NCBI GenBank assembly: GCA_905221605.1
Contig: CAJNDS010002136.1
Span: 535,001 to 599,000, forward strand
Reading direction: 5' to 3'
Source: Symbiodinium natans
Lineage: Eukaryota; Sar; Dinophyceae; Suessiales; Symbiodiniaceae
DNA length: 64,000 nt
The notes beneath the pieces were generated by a model. The model saw nothing but the letters and a program-made list of their open reading frames with translations. It had not been told where the DNA came from and made no database searches. The translations under genes were made by a program, and so were the position numbers. The stretch's first letter is position 1. Every line of letters begins with the position of its first letter. Below are positions 21,353 through 32,306 of the stretch, piece after piece.

Positions 21353-21505
21353 GAGGGTTTAGGGTTTAGGGTTTAGGGTTTAGGGTTTAGGGTTTAGGGT
21401 TTAGGGTTTAGGGTTTAGGGTTACGGGTTACGGGTTACGGGTTTAGGGTTTAGGGTTTAGGGTTTAGGGTTTAGGGTTTAGGGTTTAGGGTTTAGGGTTT
21501 AGGGT

Positions 21506-21551
<46 letters not shown>

Positions 21552-21560
21552 GGTTTAGGG
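21353..21560. repeat. TTTAGGG array with TTACGGG and TTGAGGG blocks
   Basis: About 30 units. Includes three TTACGGG and seven TTGAGGG in series, each variant clustered rather than scattered. Confidence 0.9.
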
Positions 21561-22203
21561 CTCTCCAGGGCGGTCTCGGGTTTCTGATTTGGGCCACCTT
21601 ATTAAGGGCTCATTGGGGGCTTCTTGGGGGGAGCTTATTGAGGGGCTTATTGGGAGCATATTGGGCTTGCAGGGGTGGATTCGTTGAGCCGATCGAGCAT
21701 GGTCGTCAAATCAAACCGAGGCTCTAGACGCGTACCCAGGACTCAGAACTCATGTGCGACGACACTGCTCTTGGTTTGATAGTTGGGCTTCGGTAGCAAG
21801 TCATCAAGCACCTCTACGATTCAAGTAAGTTAAGTAGCTGGTGACCTGGCACTTTGGGCTCCAAACCCGACGCCGAGTCTCAGCAGACTTCGCAGCGACG
21901 ATGCGGACGACCAGCTTGTCTCGGCCCAACATGACCAGCAGCCATCTTTGGTGGACCGCGAAACGAGAGGACACAACTCACGTGGGCCGATAGCTTGTTG
22001 TGTTGAGCGAAAACTTGCTAAAAGGCTCTCAACCTGCTTCAACCCTAGAGCCCCCAAACCCCCCACAACAAGAAAAAGACATGCTGCTTCGCGAGGGGGA
22101 AGCCTCTCTGGGAGGCACAAGGCTCTAGGGGCTTTCGGTGTGGGGTTTGAGAGCTCGCCGTGGGCATGGCTTCAGGCTCTTGGGGCCTACGCTTTCTCGG
22201 GCG

Positions 22204-22456
22204 GTTTTAGGGCGTTTTAGGGTTTAGGGTTTAGGGTTTAGGGTTTCAGGGTTCAGGGTTCAGGGTTCAGGGTTCAGGGTTCAGGGTTCAGGGTTCAGGG
22301 TTCAGGGTTCAGGGTTTAGGGTTTAGGGTTTAGGGTTTAGGGTTCAGAGTTTAGGGTTTAGGGTTTAGGGTTTAGGGTTTAGGGTTTAGGGTTTAGGGTT
22401 TAGGGTTTAGGGTTTAGGGTTTAGGGTTTAGGGTTTAGGGTTTAGGGTTTAGGGGA
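22204..22456. repeat. TTTAGGG array with a TTCAGGG block
   Basis: About 36 units, including about nine consecutive TTCAGGG. Confidence 0.9.
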
Positions 22457-22480
22457 GCACCCGCTTGTCTTTTTTTGGCA

Positions 22481-22534
22481 CAGCGAAGAACCGATGGTCA
22501 GGAGGCCATGGACTGGCTCCCAACGCTGCAGGGG
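22481..22534 (+). CDS. Short exon of unknown gene
   Basis: A good polypyrimidine acceptor (TCTTTTTTTGGCACAG|) is followed by RRTDGQEAMDWLPTLQ. The donor was not fixed. It follows a long TTTAGGG array. Confidence 0.35.
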
Positions 22535-22629
22535 GTTTTAGGGCGAGTGCCTAAGTGCCTATGGGGCCTATACCCGTAAGCTGTCCTCAGCCCGAAACCC
22601 TCAACCGGAGTTTAGTGCAGTAAGGGACG

Positions 22630-22770
22630 TGTCGGAGTGTGGCTTGAGAGCTGCGGGTTTCGGGAGCCAGGAAGAGGCCCTGCACCGCTCACTGCACCAC
22701 GCAGCAGCCGCAGCACTGCTGCGGATAGTCTCCGGCGCTGACGCGCATTTCGTCGCCATACACCTCAGCC
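22630..22770 (+). CDS. Coding island, strand uncertain
   Basis: The plus strand reads AAGFGSQEEALHRSLHHAAA, then AALLRIVSGADAHFVAIHL. The minus strand reads RPAEVYGDEMRVSAGDYPQQ, then CCGCCVVQ. Both are GC3-rich and open. A coding exon is likely on one strand. Confidence 0.38.
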
Positions 22771-23147
22771 GGTCGGGCTTTGGGTCCAGCGTTCGTACTC
22801 CGAAGCGCCCTCTGGGCTTTAGGAGCTTTAGGAGCTTTAGGAGCTTTAGGGTTTAGGGCTGGGGGACTAAGCACCCCCTTTAGCTCCCTGAGGGCTTCGA
22901 GAGCCGTGGCTCAAGGGTCTATAGTGCTCAGGGTTTAGGATTTAGGATTTAGGGTTTAGGCTGCAGTTTTGAGCCTTGGGGTTGCGCCACTTGCTCCGGC
23001 CACCGCGCATGTGGCTCTGGCATGTTACTGGGCCGGGAAGCCTGACACCCCACATCCTAGACTCACTCCTCGAGCCGGGCTCTAACCCGCAACCAAAAGA
23101 AAATGACACCCAATCGAAGTCTCCGAGATCCCATACTTCGGCTTCGG

Positions 23148-23723
23148 CCCGAGGGGCCGAGAAGCTGAACTCCTTGCCCTTGTGCACGGCAGTGACGTGG
23201 CATGAGGGGATCTGCTTGACCTCCAGCGTGGCCCTGAATCCTACGCAGTAAACCCCAGCATCCCTCAGCCCGCGCGGTGGTTCCCGAAAATAGGGGTACC
23301 CTTTTGAAAGGGTCCTTTAAGGGGGATTCTTTGCTTTTGGGGGTATAAAAACGGTACCCCTGTTTTGGGAAGTACCCACATCTCAGCTCCTCAACCCTCA
23401 GCTCGAGATGGGGCCTCCAACTTCTGCATCACCATGGAGCCTACATCGTGCTTCTTGCTGCCTTCCCGGACCAGTCCGACTATGGCATCCATCCTTGGCT
23501 AGGATTTAGGATGTAAGCTGCAGGGTCGAGTGGAGTTAGGGGCAAAGAGATGCAAAGAAGTTTCTTAAGGTCCTAGGAGTCTTGCCCTCTCCGCAGTGGT
23601 AGATGCGTCTAGGCATGGGCTTGATCCCTGTCCGGAATGCTGTGCCGGACCTGGAAAGGTCTGCACGAAAGGGCAGGTACGATGGTGACGATGCCCGCAG
23701 CATCCGGCCCAGTTCTGCCCTAA
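23148..23723 (-). CDS. Three exons of an unknown gene
   Basis: Exon 1 (about 23723-23655) reads AELGRMLRASSPSYLPFRAD after an acceptor TTTAG|G formed by the telomere repeat itself. Exon 2 (23506 to about 23393) reads RMDAIVGLVREGSKKHDVGS, then MVMQKLEAPSRAE. Exon 3 (about 23250-23148) reads FRATLEVKQIPSCHVTAVHK, then GKEFSFSAPRAE. Exons 2 and 3 join in frame (GAGG|GTTGAG to TGCGTAG|GATTC, making Gly), and the intron contains the family E element 23283-23379. Family not recognised. Confidence 0.5.
23283..23379. mobile_element. Family E element inside an intron
   Basis: CCCGAAAATAGGGGTACCCT pairs with GGTACCCCTGTTTTGGG. It lies in the intron between exons 2 and 3 of the 23148-23723 gene. Confidence 0.72.
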
Positions 23724-24103
23724 ACCCTAAACCCTAAACCCTAAACCCTAAACCCTAAACCCTAAACCCTAAACCCTAAACTGGCTCTCGAGACGAGAAA
23801 ATGAGATGCTTCTCAGGGTCCTGAAGCGAAGGTGGAGCGGCGCAGCGGAGTACAGCCCTGCCCAACCCTGCACTCTCAAGTTAGACTTCCCAAGATCCCT
23901 GAAAAGGCGAGTGCTGGCAGGGCCCAAGGAACCCCTAAACCCCAATTATACCCACCCTAAACCCGAAACCCCTAAACCCTAAACCTAAACCTAAACCCTA
24001 GCCCTAAACCTAAACCCAAACCCTAGCCCTAAACCCTAAACACTAAACTCTAAACCCTAGCAAACACGACCGGCTTGATGAGCCTCAACCCCCTAGACCG
24101 AAG

Positions 24104-24152
24104 CCCAGCTTCGGCTCCGCGGCCAGGTTCGCCCGCCAGAGCTCCTCCTCGC
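24104..24152 (-). CDS. Short exon of unknown gene
   Basis: The minus strand reads REEELWRANLAAEPKLGFG with donor TTCG|GTCTAG. CCCTAAA lies on the left and TTTAGGG on the right. It may be an upstream exon of the 23148-23723 gene. Confidence 0.42.
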
Positions 24153-24274
24153 GGTGTAGGGTTCAGGGTTTAGGGTTTAGGGTTTAGGGTTTGGGGTTTA
24201 GGGTTTAGGGTTTAGGGTTTAGGGCTTAGGGCTTAGGGCTTAGGGCTGAGGGCGTTCATGGGACCGCAAGCCCA

Positions 24275-24380
24275 GAGACTCCAATACCCCTTAATTAATG
24301 AATATTCCTTAAACCAGAAAAGGGAACCCTCTTATATATACTTTAAGGAATATTCCTTAGCTAAGGGGTATTGGAGTCTT
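24275..24380. mobile_element. Family D inverted-repeat element
   Basis: AGACTCCAATACCCCTTAAT pairs with TAAGGGGTATTGGAGTCT, followed inside by GAATATTCCTTAA on both arms. Confidence 0.75.
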
Positions 24381-24728
24381 AGGAGCTTGGGGAGGGCGGA
24401 GGCGGGTTGGTTCCGTCATGGTCCCAACACCCTGAACAGTGCAAGCCCAAGATGAACAGCGCAAGTGCAAAGCCCCAAAATGAACAGCGCAAGCCCAAAA
24501 CCCAAAACGAACAGTGCAAGCCAGTGCAAGCCAGTGCAAGCCCCAAGGCCATCATGAACAGAGCAAGCAAAAAGAGTGGGCTTTGTGGCTCATGCCTTCC
24601 AGTGTCTTCCACACTCTCTGTCCCTAAGCCCAATGAAAACCCGCTCCTTTACGTCCTTTTCACTGATGCTTTAGACGAATGTGCAAAAGCCCAAGGTGTT
24701 TGCAAATAACGACACCTTTCTGACGACA

Positions 24729-25392
24729 GTGCCCTCTGCAAAGCCCTCACGGTCCCAATGGACGGCGTTACCTTCATAAGGGTTTAGGGTTGAGTGTTTC
24801 GGGTTTACGGTAAGATGGCTTTCAATAGAAGCTTGAAGACCTACAGTACGGGGCTTTTGGAGGCAAGGCTTGGTCCCAGGGCGTATGTCTACAGCGGGAG
24901 TCTTGGTTGCGAACTCCTTACTTCAGAATCTTTGAAGAGGTAAGATGTCCTTTTTGGGCTTCTTCTCACCCCAGTGGCTGGGTGCCTTTGACTTAAGAAT
25001 TTAAGAACCCCCCCCCCCCCTGGACTTCGGAAGGACGGGCATTCTTAGCTCAGTGCTTTCTTGAAGGAAGCCAGAAGGCCACAAAAAGTCCCCACATTTA
25101 GGGTTTAGGGTTTAGGGTTTAGGGTCTAGGGAATCTGAGCCTCACATTCTTTGCTTGCAGGGTTTTTAACGCAAGCGGGGACCCAATCAGGAAAATCCCT
25201 CAATCAAGAATCTGAGCCCTCAGATTCCCTAAACCCTAAACCCTAAACCCTAAACCCTAAACCCTAAACCCTAAACCTGCAGAGCTTTCTACAAGCAGGC
25301 GTCCTCCACCCAGCGACCTTGGAGGTGAATCGTGGGGCCCTTCGACTCCCGGAGCTCCTCCGTGGCTTTTGGTTCGTTGGTGTTTCGACTGG
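24729..25392 (+). CDS. Exons of an unknown gene
   Basis: Three plus-strand pieces. The first (24729-24778) reads ALCKALTVPMDGVTFIR and ends ATAAGG|GTTTAGG. The second (25161 to about 25189) reads VFNASGDPI after acceptor TTGCTTGCAG|. The third (25272-25391) reads SFLQAGVLHPATLEVNRGAL, then RLPELLRGFWFVGVST, from CTGCAG|A to ACTG|GTTCAGGG. The last piece faintly recalls the end of DUF547 domains, but this is weak. The first piece also reads well on the minus strand (YEGNAVHWDREGFAEGTVVR, donor AAAG|GTGTCG). It would be convergent with the SSUH2-like gene. Confidence 0.42.
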
Positions 25393-25722
25393 TTCAGGGT
25401 TTAGGGTTTAGGGTTTAGGGTTTAGGGTTTAGGGTTTAGGGTTTAGGGTTTAGGGTTTAGGGTTTAGGGTTTAGGGTTTAGGGTTTTTGGGTGTGGGGTT
25501 TTGGGTTTAGGGTTTAGGGTTTAGGGTTCTCTTGCGGTTGAGGGATATTGGGTCTAAAGGGGGGATTAACGGGTTTGAGGCATTGGGACTTGGGTTTATG
25601 GCTTGCAGGGGGCACGCAAAAGCTCCTGAAGTGTGATCTGCGTTGCAGTCTGACTCCACTTCGTCTGAAAAACTTTGTTGGCATGTCGCACGACCAGCTC
25701 CTCTACACCCAGGAGTAGGAGT

Positions 25723-25816
25723 AAGCCAAAAAGGGTGCCGTTTTTGCTTTCAAGGGGGTAAAAAGGGAACCCAAACACTAAAAGAAGGGAATAAGGGCCT
25801 ACTCTGGGTCCTAGTC
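25723..25816. repeat. Family I dispersed repeat
   Basis: Contains AAGGGTGCC, AAAGGGAACCC and GGGAATAAGGGCCTACTC. Related copies lie at about 33325-33412 and 62470-62527. This copy abuts the stop codon of the SSUH2-like gene. Confidence 0.7.
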
Positions 25817-27630
25817 CTTGTAGCTCAAGAAGCTCCCACGTCCTTTGCATTCTCCGCAGGTAACTTTGCCACTGCCCTTGCATGTCTCACAGCTTTGAAA
25901 GCCCTGACCATCACATTCCGGGCATGTCACGTAGTAGCCGCCACCTTTCCTTAATGAGTCTTAGTTTAAATTAGAGGGCAAAAAACCCTCCGCCTACGAT
26001 CCCGCTCAGGGATCTGAGACAAGTTGCAGGAAAGCCTTCTAAAGACTGCCGAGCTGCGCTGAGCCTTTTGAACTTCTGTAGCCTTTTCCCTCATCCTTGC
26101 CTTTTCCTTTGCCATCGGCTTCTTCCCCCTTGCCTGCAATGGAACTTCTGTAGCCCTTCCCATCCTCCTTGCCCTTTCCTTTGCCATCGGGCTCATCCCC
26201 TTTGCCTTCAAAGGAACTTCTGTAGCCTTTGCCATCCTCCTTTCCCTTGCCTTTGCCATCGGGCTCATCCCCTTTGCCTTCAAAGGAACTTCTGTAGCCC
26301 TTCCCGTCCTCCTTGCCCTTTCCTTTGCCATCGGGCTCTTCCCCTTTGCCTTCAACGGAACTTCTGTAACCTTTGCCATCGTCCTTTCCCTTGCCTTTGC
26401 CATCGGCATCTTCCCCTTTGCCACCAGCTTCGCTGGAGCTGCTGTCACTGCTTTCCTCGCACCAGATCTGCTTTTCGCCCTTGCAGTTCTTACACCACCA
26501 CCAGCCCTTCCGATCGCATCGCTTGCAGGCTACGTCGCCCCGGCCATCACACTCCTCGCACTGGCTGATGACATCCGAGTGCGGCACTCTGTAACACTTT
26601 GTCATTTCTTGGAAGGGCTCCGGGGGCGTGACCTCCATACTCCACTCGTCGGGTGGCGTGCCCTCCTTGTCTACCTCCCCGCCCTGGTAAATCTCCTTCT
26701 TTTCCTCCATGGAGCGTGTCTCCACGCACGAGGTCAGCTTGACATACCTGAGCTGCTATCCCGGTCGCAACACTTGGAAGGTCCGCCCCAATCCTGGATC
26801 CTGAACCTCCAGACTTGCAACCCGAAACCCTAAACCCTAAACCCTAAACCCTGAACCCTAAACCCTAAACCCATCGGCCTTGGGCTTTCTCAGGGTTCAG
26901 GGCCTCTTGGCCTATTGAGCCTTGGGCCTCCCTAAACCCAAAACCCAAAACCCAAAACCCAAAACCCAAAACCCTAAACCCTACCTCCTCAACTCCTCAA
27001 CCCCCTAAGCGCTTTGCCGCAAACGAATATCTTCAATCCTCCTGCCGACACGAGAGGCCACTTCAGGATTTTTGAGAGGCATTTAGGGTCTAGGGTTTAG
27101 GGTTTAGGGTTTAGGGTTTGGGGTTTGGGGTTTAGGGTTTAGGGTTTAGGGTTTAGGGTTTAGGGCTTGGGGGATTCAGAAGTTTCTGCAGAGCGGCACA
27201 GAAGCTCAGGAGAGTCGAAACAAAGAACAGCCAGCCAATATGCGCGGGTTGACGATATTAGGGGTACCCTATTGAGGACCTGACTATCAGGGGATCCTAC
27301 TATTTGTGGGTCTAAATGAGGGTCAACCCCAGATTACTCAACATTACCCAACCAGGCCATGAGCAGTTGTGTATGGACGACTCGGGCTTAGGATGAACAT
27401 TTGGAGCTCCAGCTGGCGGATTGGGAAATCGAGGTGTCAGGTTTAGGGTTCGAGACTGAGGGTCGAAGGCTACGGGTGCGGGGTACAGGGCCCAGCTGCC
27501 ACAGGTCTGATTGCGTCAGCTGGCGGATCTCCATGTCTCGCACGGGCTCATCGCTCCAGCAGCAGTTCCGCTTGACTTCTGCCTCAAGGGCCTGCCTCAC
27601 AAGATCATTTTGGGGCTCTGGTGCTTGAGC
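25811..27630 (-). CDS. SSUH2-like (SSU-2 homologue) Cys-rich zinc-ribbon protein, three visible exons
   Basis: Three minus-strand exons give an SSUH2-type protein. Exon A (about 27630-27500) encodes VRQALEAEVKRNCCWSDEP and DMEIRQLTQSDL. Exon B (26747-26058) encodes YVKLTSCVETRSMEEKK, then VPHSDVISQCEECDGRGD, two more CxxC pairs, and a Gly/Lys/Glu/Asp-rich stretch with five copies of a roughly 20-residue unit (GKGKGKEDGKGYRSS). Exon C (25949-25811) encodes YYVTCPECDGQGFQSC, CKGSGKVTCGECKGRG and FLSYKD, then stop TAG. Both introns fit a GC donor and AG|G acceptor (CTGTG|GCAGCT...CTCAG|GTAT and TCAGC|GCAGCT...TTAAG|GAAA), and the frame is kept. Apparent ORF starts at 26725 (GTG) and 27642 (TTG) are not real starts, because the frames run upstream to splice acceptors. 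In other SSUH2 proteins the zinc ribbon is not known to me to be split by such a repeat. The N-terminal exon(s) are not located. Confidence 0.72.
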
Positions 27631-28193
27631 CTTCAACCCCAAAACCCAAAAAGAGCAGAACCCTAAACGGGCCTGAGCCCAAGACTTGCTGAAGACCCTA
27701 AACGGCCCTCAACCCTGAACCGCCTGAACCCCTCAAAGCTTGGAGTGGTTTGGAGCTAGGGTTAAAGGTGTAAGGCTTGTTTAAGGTTGCTTACGGTTTA
27801 GGGCTTAGGGGTTGGGTGGGGTGCTGGGGGAGGGGCATAGCTCAGCGCTCAAAGTTTTCAGGGTTCGGCTGCCTGACAGTTTCCGGAGTCCAGGCAATTG
27901 CCTGAGCGTGAAAGGACACAAGCTCTTGGCCATCGACCAGCGATTGCCTGCAGGGCTTCAGCGCTTTTTCTTCTCCCCACACCCCTATAAACCCCTTACA
28001 ACCCCTACCCCAACATCCCTAAACCCTCTAAAACCCCCAGCATCCCTCATCAAGGGGTATAAGGAGGGACCCCTAACAGGGACCCTTAATCTTATCCCCC
28101 TATATAGCCCCTATATATATATATATATGTCCTTATATAGTCCCTATATACCCAAGTAGCCCCTGAAGACCCCTACAGAACCCCCTGTGTCGA

Positions 28194-28288
28194 GATCCTC
28201 CGAGGATGGGCTCAAATAACTGAGGAGGCGACCGTTGCGCCATGGCGGATGGTCGCAGGAGTCTTTCTGCGCCGAATCGCTCGGGGTT
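28194..28288 (+). CDS. Exon of unknown gene
   Basis: The plus strand reads EILRGWAQITEEATVAPWRM, then VAGVFLRRIAR, ending CTCGG|GTTTTTAGGG. The reading is open with good codon use and the intron begins as a telomere-like repeat. Confidence 0.45.
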
Positions 28289-28787
28289 TTTAGGGTTTGG
28301 GTTTAACACGGTTAAAACCCTGAAGCCTAAAACCCTTTGCAACATCCAGGGTAACTTTAGCGGGGTCCTAATTATAACGGAATCCTACTACTTGGGGGGG
28401 TGGGGGGGGGCTATACTAGGGGTCCCCTATTTTCGTAAGCCCGCACATTCTTCTCACAGGAAAGAGAGCCGAAAACAATCGGCGCCTCATTTCCTGGGCT
28501 CACGTGCTTCGGGCTCAGGGGTTGAAACACCGCGTGTTGCCGAGTTCAGGCCACACAATAGGGTGGGAGTCTCTGGTGCCGGGGTTGACACTTTGAAGCG
28601 CTGGAAGTTCCGTGGCAAAGCATCTTTCTTCGCGCAACGTGGCAGAGTCTATGGAAGAGAAAGACAGCATGCAAGGACCGCAATATCCGGACGTGCAAGG
28701 CTCGCGCAATCAGAGCCACAGCAGGTGGAAGGATGGCAACCGTAAACCCTAAACCCTAAACCCTAAACCCTAAACCCTCAACCCTAA

Positions 28788-28940
28788 AATGGCAGCGTGG
28801 CATGTCGGTCCTTGCATGGGTGTTTTCTCGGAACTCGAGACCCGGCCAATGCCTCAGCCTCTGTGCAGCGTAGGCGACCTCAACCCAGGGTCGCCGAGCT
28901 GCGAAATCTCCCAAGTGGGGATGTCTCGCAGATTCGAATA
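28788..28940 (+). CDS. Possible first exon of unknown gene
   Basis: An ATG in context AAAATGGCA follows a CCCTAAA array directly. The frame reads MAAWHVGPCMGVFSELETRP, then MPQPLCSVGDLNPGSPSCEI. It runs into the family B element at 28937, whose insertion leaves ATTCG on both sides. Confidence 0.42.
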
Positions 28941-29042
28941 TAGGGGCCTGAATAATTAAGATAGGGTTTCGGGGGTTGTTATCGTATAGTTACTAATGAA
29001 CCACAAGGGAAGATCATGAGTAAGTATTCCGACCCCTATATT
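28937..29042. mobile_element. Family B inverted-repeat element
   Basis: Perfect inverted ends AATATAGGGG and CCCCTATATT, with ATTCG repeated on both sides (28932-28936 and 29043-29047). Confidence 0.75.
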
Positions 29043-29644
29043 ATTCGGGCTTCTGGGTTTTGGGCGGCTTCCTGTACGGCGTCACAGGACGGGCACCGGA
29101 GAGTTGATGGAGGGTGACTTGGCCTGAGGCGCGGGCAGAGACATCTAAAAAAGGGCTTAGGGTTTAGGGTTTAGGGTTTAGGGTTTAAGGTTTAGGGTTT
29201 AGGGTTTAGGGTGTAGGGTTTAGGGTTTAGGGTTTAGGGTTTAGAGTCTAGGACCCTAGTGGAGATTGTCCAACATCCGGGGGGCAGGGCTTGTGCTTCA
29301 AGATAGGACTACTCGTGACTACTGTCCTCAGTAGGCAAAACGGAATTCGGAAGCACAATTATTGATCCTGATAAAGGAAACCCCAAACCGAAACCTCCAG
29401 ATGAAAGAAACCTTCCGAATCAAGTTTTCTAGAGTGATTCAGCGGTTCTAGGGCTGGGTTTGAAAGTTAGGGCGTGGTGGCTTAGTCCCAATGTGTCATG
29501 TGCTCTTGCAACCAAGGCATAGGGAATCTGTGCTTATTGAATGCCATACTGCACATAGCTGTTAGGGTTTAGGGTCTAGGGTTAAAGGGCTTAAAGGGCT
29601 TTAAGGGTTCAGGGGGTTAAAACGCAACCCGAGACCCGAGCGAA

Positions 29645-29715
29645 CATCAGGCCGTCTGGAGGAAAGAAGGGAAAGTCGACGAGCGACTTCTCCTCCACCT
29701 GGCGCCCGTCACGCG
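29645..29715 (-). CDS. Exon of unknown gene
   Basis: From acceptor GCGCCAG|GTG the minus strand reads VEEKSLVDFPFFPPDGLMFA, then RVSG, with donor GCTCGG|GTCTCG. Good codon bias. Family not recognised. Confidence 0.48.
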
Positions 29716-29818
29716 GAAGGGTTTAGGGTCTCGTTGTCTGGGGTTGGATTTAGGGTTTAGGTTCTAGGGTTTAGGGTTTGGGGTTTGGGGTTTGGGGTTT
29801 AGGGTTTAGGGTTTACTT

Positions 29819-29918
29819 AATCCCTGTTCCCCTAGGAAGAAAAAAGGATCCTTTTTGTTCATACATAAGAAAGCCCATAACCCAAAAAGTAAAAAGGATC
29901 CCTAACACTGATCGAGTC
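29819..29918. repeat. Family G dispersed repeat, copy 1
   Basis: About 100 bp, beginning TTAATCCCTGTTCCCCTAG, with AAGAAAGCCCATA and CCCAAAAAGTAAAAAGGATC. About 88 percent identical to 38760-38860, same orientation. Confidence 0.8.
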
Positions 29919-30185
29919 TAGGGTTGGGGCCTAGGCATTGCACATGCTCTAGGCTTTAGGACGTAGCCTTTAGGGAGTTAGGGTTTTCGAGCAAGCTGTT
30001 TGTTCTGGGTTCGGGCTTACCCCGAAGCCTTGAGCAAAGCTGTTTTTGAAACTACTTGGTCTGCCACATCTCCCATCTATATACACGCCTGTCACCCTCC
30101 CGCGTGGGATTTATGGCTTTGGGTTCTCCTGGTCTGGAAATTAAGCTCCCAACCCTAAACCCTAAACCCTAAACCCTTCAATCGC

Positions 30186-30266
30186 TAGCCTCGTGGCGAC
30201 TGTCCGGCGGTATCTGGCTCAAGATCTTCCCTGACAAGTGGGACTCTGACTCAGGGAACTGGGGGT
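30186..30266 (+). CDS. Exon of unknown gene with telomere-repeat donor
   Basis: After acceptor CGCTAG|, the plus strand reads SWRLSGGIWLKIFPDKWDSD, then SGNW, and ends in GGG|GGTTTAGGG. CCCTAAA lies on the left and TTTAGGG on the right. Confidence 0.45.
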
Positions 30267-30430
30267 TTAGGGTTTAGGGTTTAGGGTTTAGGGTTTAGGG
30301 TTTAGGGTTCTTGCAGGTTTCCCGGTTCACTCTCCACCCTGAAAGAGTCCAAAACGCTCTTGAATCCCCAAGAGAACAGAGCAAATCCTGCAGCATCTTT
30401 TTGTTCGTCCTTTTGTTCTGCTAGATGTCT

Positions 30431-30528
30431 TGGGATGTTCCCCCTTATACTAACAGTCCTTAATGGGGATTATAGTATCCCCTTTTACAATCCCTATCAA
30501 GGAATGTTAATATATGAGGAACATCCCA
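30431..30528. mobile_element. Family A inverted-repeat element
   Basis: TGGGATGTTCCCCCTTATAC pairs with TATATGAGGAACATCCCA. Flanks TAGATGTCT and TACATATCT agree at 7 of 9. Confidence 0.82.
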
Positions 30529-30747
30529 ATACATATCTTCTAAACCCTCTTTATTCCGGCAAATTCCTGTGGGGGTGGAGCTCGAACATCCGGACCCTAA
30601 ATTTGTGCGGATGTTTGGAATTTAGGGTGTAGGGTTTAGGGTTCAGGGTTTAGGGTGTAGGGTTTAGGGTTTAGGGTTTAGGGTCTAGGGTTGAAGCACA
30701 CTGCCCGCACCACAAGGCCCGGGAAACGCTGGCTCGAAGCTTACCTT

Positions 30748-30865
30748 TCCGCCGGCGCGAACGACAATCTCGATGTCCCTGTTGAGGGTGCTGATGCTTT
30801 TCTTTCTGCCCTTCAAAACTTGCTCGCAGACCGGCCAACGTGAGCTCACCTCACCCTGAAACATC
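30748..30865 (-). CDS. Exon of unknown gene with canonical donor
   Basis: The minus strand reads VSSRWPVCEQVLKGRKKSIS, then TLNRDIEIVVRAGGK, and ends in a canonical donor (GGAAAG|GTAAGC). The acceptor is probably TTTCAG|GGTGAG. One of the clearest single exons in the window. Confidence 0.52.
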
Positions 30866-31021
30866 CTAAACCTCCACGCCAAAAACCCGAACACACGAAG
30901 ACGGCAGGGACACCCTGCCCCAAGCACGCTCAGCTGCATCCTCTAGAGACTTTCGACAGTCCAAGGCCCCAGCTACAACCAAGGAGACCATCTTAACTTC
31001 CCAGGAACCCCTTTGGGCTGC

Positions 31022-31138
31022 TAAGGGTTTAGGGTTTAGGGTTTAGGGTTTAGGGTTTAGGGTTTAGGGTTTAGGGTTTAGGGTTTAGGGTTTAGGGTTT
31101 AGGGTTTAGGGTTTAGGGTTTAGGGTTTAGGGTTTAGC
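31022..31138. repeat. TTTAGGG array
   Basis: About 17 uninterrupted units. Confidence 0.92.
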
Positions 31139-31369
31139 AGCAAAGCACAAGCAAAAAACGGCCCACTCAGCCCGAAAGGCTTCGAGTTGTAAGAGGCTCC
31201 ACGAGTCAACAGCCCCTACCTACGTCCACCAAACACACCAAGCCCTAAACACGGCTGCCAGACTCAGATTGGTCAAAGGCCAGCAATAGACCAACCGAAG
31301 TCGAAGACATGCTAAATCTCGGTGTCTGGCCATACTCGCAGCCACACACAACAAGCGGCTGCTTACCTG

Positions 31370-31502
31370 AACTACCAGTTGCTTAAGAACCCCCCAAGAA
31401 AGGAAAATATTTTCCTTATAAGGGTATATTTTCCTTATCAAGGTATATAGGGATTATTATTTTCTACTTTTTGGGGTGGGGGTTCTTAAGCAAATAGCAG
31501 TT
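31370..31502. mobile_element. Family C inverted-repeat element
   Basis: Ends AACTACCAGTTGCTTAAG and CTTAAGCAAATAGCAGTT. AT-rich centre (TATATTTTCCTTAT), about 130 bp. Confidence 0.75.
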
Positions 31503-32119
31503 AAACCGTTCAAGATGCAACACTCTGATCCTCAGGGTTTAGGGCTGGGGGCCTTAAACCTACACCCCAAAGAAGCCGCGCGCCTGTGGCATAGACACGC
31601 TCGCGGCACCACTCTGTCGCGATAGGCATGGATCGCCAGAGATGATGGAGGGTTCTGGCAGGGCCAACATGAACCCCAAGCTTTCAGGGTCCGTGAAACG
31701 CCAAAAACCCTCCCAAGTCCCAATTCCCACGATACCCCAGACCTCCTCCCAGCTCCCAACTCAGAGCTTCTTTGGGCTTTGTGGGTGTTGTTTGCCTTGT
31801 GGGTTTTGTGGGTTTTGGGATCTAGGGCGCTTCGCTTTTATTGTCATGCTTCGGACTCATTTGTAGGGCTTAGGGTTTGGGGCTTAGGGTTTTGGTACTT
31901 CGGGGGAAGGGGGAGGGGACTCAAGCCTATTGTGCCCAGCTGACTTCTGGGGATGTTGGCCCCTGCTTTGTTTGGGTTTGGGCCTTGGGTTTAGGATCCG
32001 TGATCCGAGGGCTGATAATGTGCTGTGACTTGACGCAGCGCTCCGCTTGCATGCGAAGCCATGTTAACGACACAACGGGGCCGAACTGCACCCCACAACA
32101 TCCTAATCCTCACCCCCTG

Positions 32120-32230
32120 ACTACTACTTGCTTCAGAACCCCCAAAACTAACAAAATGTTCTTCCTCATAAGGGCAATATGGGGATTAATATCTCTAAAT
32201 TTTTTGGGGGTGCTTAAGCAAATAGTAGCT
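32120..32230. mobile_element. Family C inverted-repeat element
   Basis: Ends ACTACTACTTGCTTCAGAAC and GCTTAAGCAAATAGTAGCT. It directly adjoins the exon 32235-32306. Confidence 0.75.
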
Positions 32231-32234
32231 GAAC

Positions 32235-32306
32235 CCTCCAATGGTTCGTCCCACTGCGCCTTCTGAGCTGCACATCGTTCGCAGATCGGTGTTCGAGCCA
32301 TTTCGC
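32235..32306 (-). CDS. Exon next to a family C element
   Basis: Acceptor GGCTGCAG|GC is followed by EMARTPICERCAAQKAQWDE, then PLEG. The donor GAGG|GTTCAG lies directly beside the family C inverted-repeat element 32120-32230, so the element may form part of the intron. The downstream exon was not recovered in frame. Confidence 0.42.

Noticed and set aside
26068-26594. Plus-strand frames rich in Cys, His, Pro, Leu over the SSUH2-like exon
   Set aside because: They are antisense shadows of the Gly/Lys-rich repeat; the minus strand has conserved CxxCxGxG motifs.
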